From positions 1-58,659 of the forward strand of contig QCFS01000008.1 in assembly GCA_003278365.1 (NCBI GenBank): a stretch of DNA of 58,659 nt, read 5' to 3'. Numbering within the stretch: the first letter of the stretch is position 1; each line of letters starts with the position of its first letter. The stretch comes from Prochlorococcus sp. AG-363-M17 (GTDB lineage: Bacteria > Cyanobacteriota > Cyanobacteriia > PCC-6307 > Cyanobiaceae). Position numbers and translations under genes: made by a program. This document shows, one piece after another, positions 44,919-55,194 of the stretch. The notes under the pieces are model-generated. The model saw nothing but the letters and a program-made list of their open reading frames with translations. It had not been told where the DNA came from and did not search any database.

Positions 44919-47114
44919 ATGAGTGTTGATCAGATCGTTTTAGCTGGAGGTGGACATAGTCATGCTTTGTTGCTTAGGCGATGGGCTATGCAACCTTCTT
45001 TGCGGCCTTCTTGCGAGATAACTCTTGTAACCCGCAAAAGCACAACTTTGTATTCTGGAATGATCCCTGGCTTGATCTCTGGAATTTATTCAAAAGATCA
45101 ACTTGAAATAGATCTAAGGCGTTTAACTTTATTAAGCAGAGTGGGGCTAATTGTTGCTGAAATTATTGGGATAGATCTAAAAAATAAAAAACTCTTGTTA
45201 GAGAATCGTCCGTCAATAAGTTTTCAGGTCCTAAGTCTGGATGTTGGATCAGAGACATATTTTCCAGAACAAGTCGTTCTACATAGAAAGGAGGTTGAGG
45301 TAGTTCCAATTAAGCCATTGGAGTTCTCTTTGGCTTGGATAAAAGCGCAAGATAGCAAGTCTTTGCTTAATAGTTCAGCTCCTTTCACTATTGTTGGAGG
45401 AGGCTTCTCAGGTGTTGAAGTTTCTTTGGCGCTAAGAAATCGTTGGCCTTCTCGTAAATTGTTTTTGCATGCGAAGTCTTCCAGGCTTTCTGCTCTTTTC
45501 CGCAGAGTTTTGTCAGCAGCCTCTGTAGAGATCTTTGCTAGCGATAGTCCAATAAAGTCTCCTGCTCTACTTTGCACAGGGGCTAAAGGCCCTGCTTGGT
45601 TGATAAGAAGTGGTTTGCCTGTAGATGGTTCGGGCAGGATTCTTACTACTAATACACTTCAGGTTGTTGGCAATCCTTTCTTTTTTGCAGTTGGTGATTG
45701 TGCTGTTATTGAGTCTTCCCCTAGACCACCCTCCGGTGTCTGGGCGGTTCGAGTTGCTGAACCACTTGCGAACAACCTTGAACGGTTAGTTAGGAATATT
45801 CCTTTGAAGCAATGGCAACCTCAATCGACTGCACTGCAATTAGTTGGGTTTCAGGACAAATTAAACAAAACATCTCTTGGCTTTGCGTCTTGGAGTGTTT
45901 TTTTGATAGGACCACATCCTTTCCTTTGGAAGTTAAAGCAAAAAATTGATCTTCGTTTTATGGCCAGATTTAATGACTTAGTGGAAATGGCTAATTCTTC
46001 TTCTCGAAAGGATGAGGTGATGGCTTGTAGAGGTTGTGGTGCCAAGCTCCCTGGATCGCTTCTGAAACTTTCTTTAAATGAGGCAGGCCTTTCTGGAATT
46101 GAACAAGAACCCAAAGATGCAGTTGAAATTACATCTATTGGACAAGGTGAGAGATTTCTTCAAAGTGTTGATGGCTTTCCAGCTTTAGTTAGTGACCCAT
46201 GGCTAAACGGACGATTATGTGCTTTACATGCAAGCTCAGATATCTGGGCTTGTGGTGCCGAAGTACTTTCAGCTCAAGCTGTAATTACTCTGCCTCTTGT
46301 TGAGGCCAAATTGCAAAAAGAATTGCTAACCCAGACTTTGAGTGGAATTCAATCAGCTCTTAAGCCTCAAGGAGCAAAGCTGATAGGCGGCCATACTTTG
46401 GAAGCAAGAGAACTTTCTTCAGTACCAAATGGTTTAGGTGTTCAAGTAAGCCTTAGCGTTAATGGAAAACTTTCCAATGGTGAAAGGGAGTGGGGGAAAG
46501 GCCCTCTACATTCTGGAGATGTTCTTCTTATAAGTAGATCTATTGGCACCGGGGTGCTTTTTGCTGCTGCCATGAAAGGTAATGCTTGCCGAAATGATAT
46601 TGATAAAGCTCTTGAGCAAATTTCAATTAGTCAGTACGAAACTTTTAAGACTCTGAAAGCTTTGCAAGAAAGGTCAAATGAACTTTCCCCAATCCATGCT
46701 TGCACTGATGTAACTGGCTTTGGCTTACTTGGACATCTTGGCGAGATGATTCAAGTCACTAATCAAATAAATAAAGGTCTAAAAAACACCTCATCATTAG
46801 TAAGGGTTCAAATAGATATTGAGAAAGTCCCTTCGATGGAAGGATCTATCTTGATGTTTGAAAAAGGTTTTTATAGCACTTTGGCCCCTGCTAATAAAGC
46901 TTCATTGAGCCTATTAGAGGCTAATGGCAATAATGAACCATTAATTCAATTAAATCTAGGAGAAATTGACTATGGGAGTGTAAGCTACAAAGCTCTGATT
47001 GAACTATTGGTTGACCCACAAACTTGTGGACCTTTGCTTATTAGCTGTACAAAGAGATTTGCTAAAGATGTTTTGTGTAATGATGGCTGGTGTCCAATAG
47101 GAAGGGTTATATAG
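44919..47114 (+). CDS. selD: NADH-dehydrogenase-like oxidoreductase fused to selenide, water dikinase (SelD)
   Basis: Residues 1-360 are a pyridine nucleotide-disulfide oxidoreductase domain with the FAD loop VLAGGGHSHALLLRRWA, the NAD loop TIVGGGFSGVEVSLALRN, and FFAVGDCAVIES. Residues 365-731 are SelD, beginning MACRGCGAKLPGSLL with cysteines 370 and 373. Further motifs are SVDGFPALVSDPW, KLIGGHTLEARELSS, TDVTGFGLLGHLGEM and LVDPQTCGPLLIS. SelD makes selenophosphate from selenide and ATP. The fusion occurs in other cyanobacteria; the N-terminal domain may reduce selenium or deliver it. No selA, selB, selU or selenoprotein gene is in the window. Confidence 0.92.
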   Translation: MSVDQIVLAGGGHSHALLLRRWAMQPSLRPSCEITLVTRKSTTLYSGMIPGLISGIYSKDQLEIDLRRLTLLSRVGLIVAEIIGIDLKNKKLLLENRPSISFQVLSLDVGSETYFPEQVVLHRKEVEVVPIKPLEFSLAWIKAQDSKSLLNSSAPFTIVGGGFSGVEVSLALRNRWPSRKLFLHAKSSRLSALFRRVLSAASVEIFASDSPIKSPALLCTGAKGPAWLIRSGLPVDGSGRILTTNTLQVVGNPFFFAVGDCAVIESSPRPPSGVWAVRVAEPLANNLERLVRNIPLKQWQPQSTALQLVGFQDKLNKTSLGFASWSVFLIGPHPFLWKLKQKIDLRFMARFNDLVEMANSSSRKDEVMACRGCGAKLPGSLLKLSLNEAGLSGIEQEPKDAVEITSIGQGERFLQSVDGFPALVSDPWLNGRLCALHASSDIWACGAEVLSAQAVITLPLVEAKLQKELLTQTLSGIQSALKPQGAKLIGGHTLEARELSSVPNGLGVQVSLSVNGKLSNGEREWGKGPLHSGDVLLISRSIGTGVLFAAAMKGNACRNDIDKALEQISISQYETFKTLKALQERSNELSPIHACTDVTGFGLLGHLGEMIQVTNQINKGLKNTSSLVRVQIDIEKVPSMEGSILMFEKGFYSTLAPANKASLSLLEANGNNEPLIQLNLGEIDYGSVSYKALIELLVDPQTCGPLLISCTKRFAKDVLCNDGWCPIGRVI

Positions 47115-47147
47115 AACTTGAATCTATTTTTTAGGATATAGCACTTA

Positions 47148-48404
47148 TCATTTTTTATATAAGTTATCAATTTTTTCTAGCCTAAGACGATTTAATTCAG
47201 CGCCTATTTGTGGACCTTGTTGCCAGCCTTGTTCAATTAGGATGGTTGCGGTTATCTCTGGTTTAATTTTTCGCCAAACCTTCCACCATTGAATTAAAGG
47301 TTTTTGCATAAAATTATCCCTACAAGCTGCTAATGCAACTGATTGAGGATGTGTATTCCTTTCCTCTATAGCATTGCACCATTGAGAAGGCTTCCATGAT
47401 AAACATTCTTTGGAAATATTTTCTTGAGAAAGCCAATATTTTATGTCTAGACTCTCGCTAAGGATATTACGTTGTTTGTGTGGCAAGTTTAGGCGCATCG
47501 CAAGAGATGCTGGTTGATCGGAAACCCCAACAAGCATTGTCATTGGATTTATTCCAAAATCTATTCCCCTTTGAATTTTGTTGGAGAGATAAGGGTCCTT
47601 TTGGATGCTTTCGCTAAGCATTAAAAATCCTGCCCAACCTTGTAAAAGTTCTAGTGACTTCTGCCAATTCTCTTTTTCAAACATAATATTAAGTTCCATA
47701 CTCAGTCTTGAGGATAGTGCTGGAGGGGCTTTTGTTGTTTTGTCTCCATGCTTCCAAGCCCATGGCCACCTTTCAGTTGTTTCTTTGATTTGATGAAGAG
47801 ATTCAGGTGTTAAATGGAATCCAAGCCTTGATGCATACCGTGCACCTCTGATTATTCTAGTTGGATCTTCTTCAACACTTTTTTCGTGTATAAAGTCGAG
47901 TTTACGTTCAATGAGATGTTTTTGACCATTGCATAGATCAATAATATTGCCCTCTGGAATTTCTAGGGCAATAGCATTGATAGTAAAATCTCTTCGTAAT
48001 AAGTCTTTTTCTATACTGCATTGCTTGACAATTGGATTTTCACCTGCTGCAGGATATTTTTCTTCTCTTGCACTAGAAATATCAATGGTTAATCCCTCCC
48101 ATTTAAAACTTGCCGAGTCGTAAGTATCATGAAACTTTAAATCCTCTAGTTTCTTAGGATTGATATTATTGGCTAATGCCTTAGCCAGCTTTATTGCTGA
48201 TCCTTCTACAACAATATCTACATCTGTTTTTTTTAAACTTAGGTGTTCATTTTGCTTCTTTAGGAGCCAATCTCTAACTAGGCCGCCAACAATGGCTAAT
48301 CGTTGGATGGATGAATCTGAAGCAGCTTTGGACAAAGCGGCGTTAAGACCTATGGGCATATTTGGAATATTCTTCTCAGATAGTGGGCAGCCTTGTGTAG
48401 TCAT
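47148..48404 (-). CDS. tRNA nucleotidyltransferase / poly(A) polymerase family protein
   Basis: The 418-residue class II nucleotidyltransferase has the NTP-binding GGLVRDWLLKK near residue 42 and metal-binding aspartates in TDVDIVVEGSAIKLAKAL. It continues with LLRRDFTINAIALEIPEG and the RNA-binding DPTRIIRGARYASRLGF. Members add CCA ends to tRNA or, in some lineages, poly(A) tails. In cyanobacteria the two activities may be divided between paralogues, so the exact reaction is uncertain. It is convergent with the selD fusion gene, and the stop codons are only 33 bases apart. Confidence 0.9.
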   Translation of the reverse strand: MTTQGCPLSEKNIPNMPIGLNAALSKAASDSSIQRLAIVGGLVRDWLLKKQNEHLSLKKTDVDIVVEGSAIKLAKALANNINPKKLEDLKFHDTYDSASFKWEGLTIDISSAREEKYPAAGENPIVKQCSIEKDLLRRDFTINAIALEIPEGNIIDLCNGQKHLIERKLDFIHEKSVEEDPTRIIRGARYASRLGFHLTPESLHQIKETTERWPWAWKHGDKTTKAPPALSSRLSMELNIMFEKENWQKSLELLQGWAGFLMLSESIQKDPYLSNKIQRGIDFGINPMTMLVGVSDQPASLAMRLNLPHKQRNILSESLDIKYWLSQENISKECLSWKPSQWCNAIEERNTHPQSVALAACRDNFMQKPLIQWWKVWRKIKPEITATILIEQGWQQGPQIGAELNRLRLEKIDNLYKK

Positions 48405-48455
48405 CGCAAAAAATTAACAATCTGGAAGTGAGCATTTGAAAAAGATATTTTTCCT

Positions 48456-50861
48456 TTATGTATTGCCAAGTGGTTGAATTGGAGCAAGGCGAGGATCAAG
48501 TATTTTGGGTCCCATCCCACTAAATTTGACAGCAATTGATATCTTTTGACCACTTCCAAAAGTATGAGTAATTTCTCCTTCCCCAAAGCTTGAATGCATC
48601 ACTCGATCACCTACATTCCATTGCCTTCCTGGAGAAGGCCCTGCGTTCAGTTTTCGAACAGCATTACTTGGCAAGCTAGAGCTTTTTGAAGCTCTGGGTT
48701 CTTCACGATCAACTCTTGTTAATCTACTTAGATGGTTTTCCTTTCGCAGAGAGGTACCTCCTGTACGAGGTATCTCTCCTTTTAATAGAGTTTCAGGGAG
48801 TTCTGATAGGAATAACGATGGAATAGCTGGTTCTCGCATGCCACCCCATAAGCGTCTTTCTGAGGCATGGAATAGGAAAAGCCTTTCTTTTGCTCTAGTA
48901 ATTCCTACATAACAGAGTCTTCTTTCTTCTTCTAGTGAAGAAGGGTTGTCAAGAGATCGATAGCTAGGAAATAGACCTTGCTCCATTCCAACAATGCAGA
49001 CGATTGGAAACTCCAACCCTTTACTGCTGTGAAGGGTCATGAGTGTCACACGATCGCTAGCAGTGTCTTTGTCGTCAGCATCGCTGGCGAGTGCTGCTGA
49101 TGCTAGAAAATCCTCAAGAGTAGTTTCATCATTCTCTTCTTGATGCTGAATAGCAGCATTAATGAGTTCTTGTAGATTCCTTCTCCTTTCTTCTGACTCG
49201 TCGGTAGCTTCTGAAATTAATTCACTAGCATAACCACTTTGCTCTATCACATTTTGAATTAACTCGTGAGGGGGAACATAATGCAGCTTTTTCTTTAAAT
49301 GACTTATAAGCTCACAGAATTGAATTAATCCTTTTGATGATCTCCCGGAGAGCGATTTAACGGCTTCTTCATCACTAACTACATCCCATAATGTAATTCC
49401 AAGTTGATTTGCAGCATCAGAAAGTCTTTGAATAGTCGTTTTTCCTATTCCTCTCTTTGGGACATTTAGAATCCTAAGCAGGCTAACTGTATCTGAAGGG
49501 TTAATTAAAACTTTTAAATAGGCCAAAATGTCTTTAATTTCTCTTCTGTCATAAAAGCGAAGCCCTCCTACAACTACATAAGGAATTCCCCATCTGACCA
49601 AGGATTCTTCTATAGAACGTGATTGTGCATTTGTTCTATATAGAATTGTCATGTCTTTCCATCCTGAATTATGGTTAGCAGCTTGAAGCATTCGCAGACG
49701 ATGTACCACAGCTTCTGCTTCTGCTATCTCATCATCGCAGCGAGTTAAATGTATTAATTCACCTTCTTCACGCGTGGCCTTTAATATCTTATCTATTCTC
49801 TCACTATTATTAGTAATCAATGCATTTGCAGCTTCTAAAATATTTGATGTTGAACGATAGTTTTCCTCAAGCTTTACCATTGTTGAAGTAAGATTGTCAG
49901 GCTCTTTATCACCAAAGTCAGATTGGAAGTCCATTAAAATTGTAAAGTCAGCAGCACGAAAGCTGTATATGCTTTGATCGGCATCACCTACTACGAATAT
50001 TGACCTATCGCTCCAGTCTTTAAAACCTTTAGCTGAGGAACCATCGGTAACTATAAGGCGTATTAATTCATACTGAGTTCTATTTGTGTCTTGATATTCG
50101 TCCACAAGCACATGCTTAAATCGATTATGCCAATAGCCCCTTATCTGTTCATTTTGAAGTAGTAAGTGTACAGGAAACAAGAGTAAATCATCAAAATCTA
50201 AAGCATTATTTGCGGCTAGGGAACGTCTGTAAAGCCTATATATCTCAGAGATTAGCTTACCTCGCTTGTCACCAGTTTCACTTTCTAGTTGTTCGGGCAT
50301 CCAGCCTTGGTTTTTAGCATTGCTAATGGCCCAGCGTATTTTTTTAGGCTCATATCGCTTGGGATCTAGTTGAAGTTCTTGGACTACTATTTCTTTTATT
50401 AGATTTTGAGAATCTTTTTCATCATAAATTGAAAATTGACGGGTCCAACTTAAACCTTCTGGGTCCTTAAGCTTGTCAATATCAAAACGAAGGAGCCTTG
50501 CAAATAATGCATGGAAAGTGCCAATCCAGAGTTCTTTTGTGATCTCTTGATAAATTTTATTTCGTAGTTGCCTTTGCTCAATAATTGGAAGTGTTTTAAA
50601 AGGTTGCCCAAATTGAGCTAAAGATACATTTTGAGCCAACAAAACTTCCAGTCTTTCTTTCATCTCCCGAGCAGCTTTGTTAGTAAAAGTGACTGCAAGG
50701 ATATTTGTAGGATCTATGCCGTGATGACCAATGAGATGGGCTATGCGATGGGTGAGAGCTCTTGTTTTACCGCTCCCTGCCCCTGCAACAACAAGTAGAG
50801 GCCCCCTGTGGTGATTAACAGCTTTACGCTGCGCTTCATTTAGTCCATCTAGAAAGATCAT
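48456..50861 (-). CDS. UvrD/PcrA-type DNA helicase
   Basis: This is a superfamily 1 3'-5' helicase of 801 residues for DNA repair and replication restart. It has Walker A AGAGSGKTRALTHRIAHL near residue 28, the Q-motif GLNEAQRKAVNHHRGPLLV at the start, and Walker B HVLVDEYQDTNRTQYELI near 250. Motif III is VGDADQSIYSFRAAD, motif V TLMTLHSSKGLEFPIV and motif VI ERRLCYVGITRAKERLFLF. The C-terminal region has GDRVMHSSFGEGEIT, the UvrD/PcrA tail. The length is slightly above the E. coli UvrD size. It is a housekeeping gene. Confidence 0.96.
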   Translation of the reverse strand: MIFLDGLNEAQRKAVNHHRGPLLVVAGAGSGKTRALTHRIAHLIGHHGIDPTNILAVTFTNKAAREMKERLEVLLAQNVSLAQFGQPFKTLPIIEQRQLRNKIYQEITKELWIGTFHALFARLLRFDIDKLKDPEGLSWTRQFSIYDEKDSQNLIKEIVVQELQLDPKRYEPKKIRWAISNAKNQGWMPEQLESETGDKRGKLISEIYRLYRRSLAANNALDFDDLLLFPVHLLLQNEQIRGYWHNRFKHVLVDEYQDTNRTQYELIRLIVTDGSSAKGFKDWSDRSIFVVGDADQSIYSFRAADFTILMDFQSDFGDKEPDNLTSTMVKLEENYRSTSNILEAANALITNNSERIDKILKATREEGELIHLTRCDDEIAEAEAVVHRLRMLQAANHNSGWKDMTILYRTNAQSRSIEESLVRWGIPYVVVGGLRFYDRREIKDILAYLKVLINPSDTVSLLRILNVPKRGIGKTTIQRLSDAANQLGITLWDVVSDEEAVKSLSGRSSKGLIQFCELISHLKKKLHYVPPHELIQNVIEQSGYASELISEATDESEERRRNLQELINAAIQHQEENDETTLEDFLASAALASDADDKDTASDRVTLMTLHSSKGLEFPIVCIVGMEQGLFPSYRSLDNPSSLEEERRLCYVGITRAKERLFLFHASERRLWGGMREPAIPSLFLSELPETLLKGEIPRTGGTSLRKENHLSRLTRVDREEPRASKSSSLPSNAVRKLNAGPSPGRQWNVGDRVMHSSFGEGEITHTFGSGQKISIAVKFSGMGPKILDPRLAPIQPLGNT

Positions 50862-50961
50862 CGATGAAGAATATCTCCACTAGGTAAAAACTTCTTGAAT
50901 AGAAGTTCTTTTTGCAAGTTTTGGCAGACTAATGCCATAAGTCTCTTCAGTAAGAAGTTCA

Positions 50962-52026
50962 GTGACACTAGCTCTCTTTAATGGAAGTTATCTCGGGAAG
51001 AGGCCTACTGGTATTGGAGTCGTTGCAAGAGACTTGATTTGTGAACTTGATCCCAAAAGAGTCCCGCTTCTTGATCCACTTGGTGGAATTCGCTTGGGGA
51101 GTATTCCTATCCCTAATGACCTTATGCCTGAGCTGGGCTTTAAAGCTCATTGCAGACGCTTGCTTTGGACTCAGAATGAATTACCCCGAATCCTTAAAAA
51201 AGCAGGGTCTCCTTTATTACTTTCACCTCTCCCAGAAGCTCCTTTGTTAAAGGGGATTAGGTCTGTGGTCTTAGCTCATGATTTGATCCCTATTCGTTAT
51301 CCGCAATTAAGTCCTGTCTTTGCCTATTACCTCACATATGTGCCGCTAGTTCTTCATAATTCAGAAAAGGTCTTATGTAATTCTGAGGCAACTGCGCGTG
51401 AGATACACTCTAGACTTGCTGTGCCTGCTCGAAAATTATTAACCATACCTTTAGGCTTTGATTCGAGTAATCTTCGGCCTCTAAATATTCCTCGGAAACC
51501 TATATTTTTGATTTTAGGTAGACATAATCCTCACAAAAATATTCCCAAAGTCTTAGAAGCTTTGTCACACATAAAAAATAAAGATATCGAGTTATGGATT
51601 GTTGGGCCTAGAGATGTTCGGTATACTCCTAGTCTAAAAGTTAAGGCAGATGAGCTTGGGATATCAATGCGATGCAAATGGATATCTTGGGTAACAGATG
51701 AAGAGAAATTGCAATTATTAAATTCCTGTCAAGCATTGATAATAGCAAGCCTATGGGAAGGATTTGGCTTGCCAGCACTTGAGGCCATGGCATGTCACAC
51801 TCCAGTAATTGCCTCTTCTGCAGGAGCACTCCCAGAGGTCTTAGGAAACGCAGGTTTATTTGTTAACCCTAGAAGCTCATTTGAAATAAAAGAAGCTATG
51901 TTGAGTGTATTAAATAATACTTCCCTGCGAGAGGAATTGCGTCTGAAAGGAATAGATAGATTGAAAATTTATAGATGGGAAAGATGTGCAAGGCTTGTAG
52001 AAAAAGTCTTGAGTGACATTAGTTAA
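50962..52026 (+). CDS. Glycosyltransferase family 4 protein
   Basis: This 354-residue GT-B transferase begins TLALFNGSYLGKRPTGIGVV, where the GxGVVA loop is typical of mannosyltransferase-like GT4 enzymes. The C-terminal domain has FLILGRHNPHKNIPKVLEAL, LWIVGPRDVRYTPSLK and ASLWEGFGLPALEAMACHTP with the E-x7-E motif. It starts with GTG at 50962 and diverges from the helicase gene. It is separate from the main polysaccharide operon but may serve the same or another surface glycan; donor and acceptor are unknown. Confidence 0.87.
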   Translation: MTLALFNGSYLGKRPTGIGVVARDLICELDPKRVPLLDPLGGIRLGSIPIPNDLMPELGFKAHCRRLLWTQNELPRILKKAGSPLLLSPLPEAPLLKGIRSVVLAHDLIPIRYPQLSPVFAYYLTYVPLVLHNSEKVLCNSEATAREIHSRLAVPARKLLTIPLGFDSSNLRPLNIPRKPIFLILGRHNPHKNIPKVLEALSHIKNKDIELWIVGPRDVRYTPSLKVKADELGISMRCKWISWVTDEEKLQLLNSCQALIIASLWEGFGLPALEAMACHTPVIASSAGALPEVLGNAGLFVNPRSSFEIKEAMLSVLNNTSLREELRLKGIDRLKIYRWERCARLVEKVLSDIS

Positions 52027-52069
52027 AAGATCTTTCTTGATTTCAGTTGTAATTACTAAGAGTTTCCAT

Positions 52070-53101
52070 CTATAATCGGAATTTGTTCCTTAGTGCTTGA
52101 AACTTATGAATGCTTGAGTTGGAGGTTCCTTTTGGTCGATCATCTTTAAAGTAAAGATCCCAATGCTGATTAATTCTCTCTAGTGAATCAACCCATCTTT
52201 GCAGAAGGTTAGTTTCATTTAGCCTTGAGAGTAGAAGCTCGACTTCTTCGTCATTGGTTAACCACTCCTTGGGATTATTTGTTGCTGAGCTAATTTTGCT
52301 TATATCATTTTCTAGAAAACCTGAGCCAATTTGATGACCAATTCTTCCAGGCTCAAGTATATCGGAAAGCCCATGATTAAAACTGCTGAAAACCACACAT
52401 CCACATGCAATTGCTTCAATAGGAGGCAAACCAAACCCTTCTGTTAGTCCGTGTGAATTCCAAAAATCAGCGGAGTCATAGATTATTACTTTAGAATCAT
52501 TAAACAATCCAACGAGATCTTCTTCCCATCCAGATTGGACTTTAACTTTTAGGCCCTTCTTTATAAGAGCTGGTACAAGCTTTTTTAACACATACTTACT
52601 GTTTTTTCTTTTCTGGACTAGTACATCTATGGAACGATTCCTTTTGTTATGGGGGTGGATATTTAAGTTATTATTCCGAGCACCTCTTTCAATCCACTTT
52701 TCTTCAAGGCAGTTTTGAATAAGGAATAGTGGATTTCTTTTTGCCTTGCCCCCCCAATATCCAAGTGTATTCTTGCTGGAAGCTAAAATAGGTATTTCTG
52801 GAGGAAGATCGAATTTATATCCACAGCTGTGAGCATGATAAGCAATTGCTCTTCCTTTTAGAATTTTTAATAGTCTGGGCACATCAAAACCCCAGCAAAT
52901 AATCCAAAGTCTAGTGTTCAGTGAACCCTCACTTTTTAATTCATCATCTAAATATGGGTGATTCAGTTCACGTTGGCGGTAGGTAACAATCTCACTTGGA
53001 AATCGAGTATTTATTAATCTGGAGGCTTGCAATTCTACATACAATCCACCGCAGCGAAAGTTATCAGTTGTACCTGGAACAAGAAAGGATATGGGACGCA
53101 A
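52070..53101 (-). CDS. Glycosyltransferase, GT-B type
   Basis: The 343-residue protein starts RPISFLVPGTTDNFRCGGLY, has the helical segment SIDVLVQKRKNSKYVLKKLV, and ends with HGLTEGFGLPPIEAIACGCVV, a clear GT4-type nucleotide-binding motif. Its N-terminal half has little recognisable family signal. The start is TTG at 53101. It is convergent with the preceding glycosyltransferase gene (43 bases between the stops). The pair may form a small separate glycosylation unit; the target is unknown. Confidence 0.75.
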   Translation of the reverse strand: MRPISFLVPGTTDNFRCGGLYVELQASRLINTRFPSEIVTYRQRELNHPYLDDELKSEGSLNTRLWIICWGFDVPRLLKILKGRAIAYHAHSCGYKFDLPPEIPILASSKNTLGYWGGKAKRNPLFLIQNCLEEKWIERGARNNNLNIHPHNKRNRSIDVLVQKRKNSKYVLKKLVPALIKKGLKVKVQSGWEEDLVGLFNDSKVIIYDSADFWNSHGLTEGFGLPPIEAIACGCVVFSSFNHGLSDILEPGRIGHQIGSGFLENDISKISSATNNPKEWLTNDEEVELLLSRLNETNLLQRWVDSLERINQHWDLYFKDDRPKGTSNSSIHKFQALRNKFRL

Positions 53102-53291
53102 AGGTCTATTGTATAGAATCTCTATAACTATGACTTATATCTGAAGAAATATCTATTCTAATCTTTTTAGGTAATCATATTTAGGAGTCTATATCGACAT
53201 ATTGATGCCCCATTAGACCTCATTGAGTTTTGCTTCTTAGCAGTTCAGGGTGTTCTTGAAGCTTTTATTTGCTTTATAACTTAAATGACTT

Positions 53292-53495
53292 TTATTCCCC
53301 CAGTTGAGCTTTCAACTTATCCAATGCTTGATTGATAGTAGTTAATTCAGGATGCTCTTGAATAGTTGCATCGAGCTTATCTTTAGGCATTCTTAGCTTC
53401 TGACCAATGTTGAGAACTTCCTCAGTCAGTCGTTTTTTATATGCTGTTAGCTCTTGAATTGATTCTTGAAGCTCTTTAGAAGAAGGTTGAGACAT
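53292..53495 (-). CDS. Small predicted coiled-coil protein, function unknown
   Basis: The 67-residue frame has an ATG start and encodes a charged, almost wholly helical protein (KELQESIQELTAYKKRLTEE, later TTINQALDKLKAQL) with heptad-like spacing. It has no membrane segment or signal peptide and no recognised domain. Coding is plausible because the composition is protein-like and it fills an otherwise empty gap upstream of the phycoerythrin leader. It is transcribed away from cpeB. Confidence 0.6.
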   Translation of the reverse strand: MSQPSSKELQESIQELTAYKKRLTEEVLNIGQKLRMPKDKLDATIQEHPELTTINQALDKLKAQLGE

Positions 53496-53550
53496 GGAAA
53501 GCAGATTCTTGAGAGGTCCTAAATTACTTACTTATCAAAGTATTCGGATT

Positions 53551-53575
53551 GGCCCACCTAGATGGGTGCCTTTTT
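53551..53575 (+). terminator. Terminator-like hairpin in the cpeB upstream region
   Basis: GG-C-CACC and GGTGCC arms (with a small bulge) enclose a six-base loop and run into five T residues at 53571-53575. No plus-strand gene ends nearby, so if real it terminates a non-coding or antisense transcript. A second alternative pairing uses GCCCA and TGGGC at the outer edges. Confidence 0.4.
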
Positions 53576-53837
53576 GGGCTATTTAAAGAATATTCCCTGT
53601 GGGGGCATCCTTCAAAACGACTATTAATAGAGGCCTCCTCGATTGAGTCTTGGGCAATTAAGACATCTATGTGGTTAAGAGTGTTGATTTACGTTGCCTT
53701 GTCTCTTGGTTACGAACAGTTGCGGTAGCTGTTGTTCTAGGCCCTGCTTCTTTGTTCAAGGCGTAGGTTTACATAGTTGTCTAACCATTTATACGGATTT
53801 AAGGACAACCGATCTAACTGATCAATCGCTTTATGAG

Positions 53838-53856
53838 AGGGCTTAATAGCCCTTTT
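53838..53856 (+). terminator. Hairpin plus T tract about 105 bases before cpeB (possible attenuator)
   Basis: A perfect six-base-pair stem AGGGCT/AGCCCT with a four-base loop TAAT is followed by TTTT. Wobble and A-T pairs lengthen the stem on both sides. It lies on the coding strand upstream of cpeB, with no plus-strand protein gene ending before it. It could terminate a small RNA or act as a leader attenuator of cpeBA. Confidence 0.55.
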
Positions 53857-53962
53857 AGAGCATATTCCCACTATGTTGGCGTGATTGGTCTTAGTTCTTT
53901 TGGTTGGTTGCCTTCCAATAATGGTGAGAAAACTTAGTTCCGCTAATTGTCAAGCCTTTTAA

Positions 53963-54511
<549 letters not shown>

Positions 54512-54562
54512 ACTACTTCCGCTTAACTCCAGACATTGTTTCAACCCAACTCACACATTGTC

Positions 54563-54578
54563 TTCCTTAATTGAGGAA
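54563..54578 (+). promoter_or_regulatory. Near-palindrome covering the cpeA ribosome binding site
   Basis: The sequence TTCCTTAATTGAGGAA is a near-perfect palindrome. It includes the GAGG Shine-Dalgarno motif at 54573-54576, which sits nine to ten bases ahead of the cpeA ATG at 54587. As RNA it could form a six-pair stem (one G-U) that hides the ribosome site. Confidence 0.4.
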
Positions 54579-54583
54579 AATAA

Positions 54584-55054
<471 letters not shown>

Positions 55055-55194
55055 TTCCTTGAAGTAAATCTATAGACTGCCTTTTCTTGAATTTGCTTAT
55101 GATTCTTTCTTTTACCTAATACAACCATCTTTATGACTTGTAGAAATATAAAATCTATTTGCTTCTTATTTGGGATATTTCCAGCTTGTTAAAA

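Larger units (their letters stand above)
53496..53962. other. Long intergenic leader upstream of the phycoerythrin genes
   Basis: This 467-base stretch between the small minus-strand gene and cpeB is by far the longest gene-free gap in the window. I see no tRNA and no convincing protein gene. A 19-codon frame at 53669-53728 beginning MWLRVLIY is possible but unsupported. It contains two terminator-like hairpins in the plus orientation, listed separately. The region probably holds the cpeB promoter and a long untranslated leader, and could encode a small RNA. Confidence 0.6.

Noticed and set aside
44919-47114. Selenocysteine codon in the SelD domain
   Set aside because: The catalytic position reads as cysteine (MACRGCGAK); no in-frame TGA is present.
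53669-53728. 19-codon open frame as a leader peptide for cpeBA
   Set aside because: It has no ribosome site, no regulatory codon run, and ends about 110 bases before the hairpin, too far for classical attenuation coupling.
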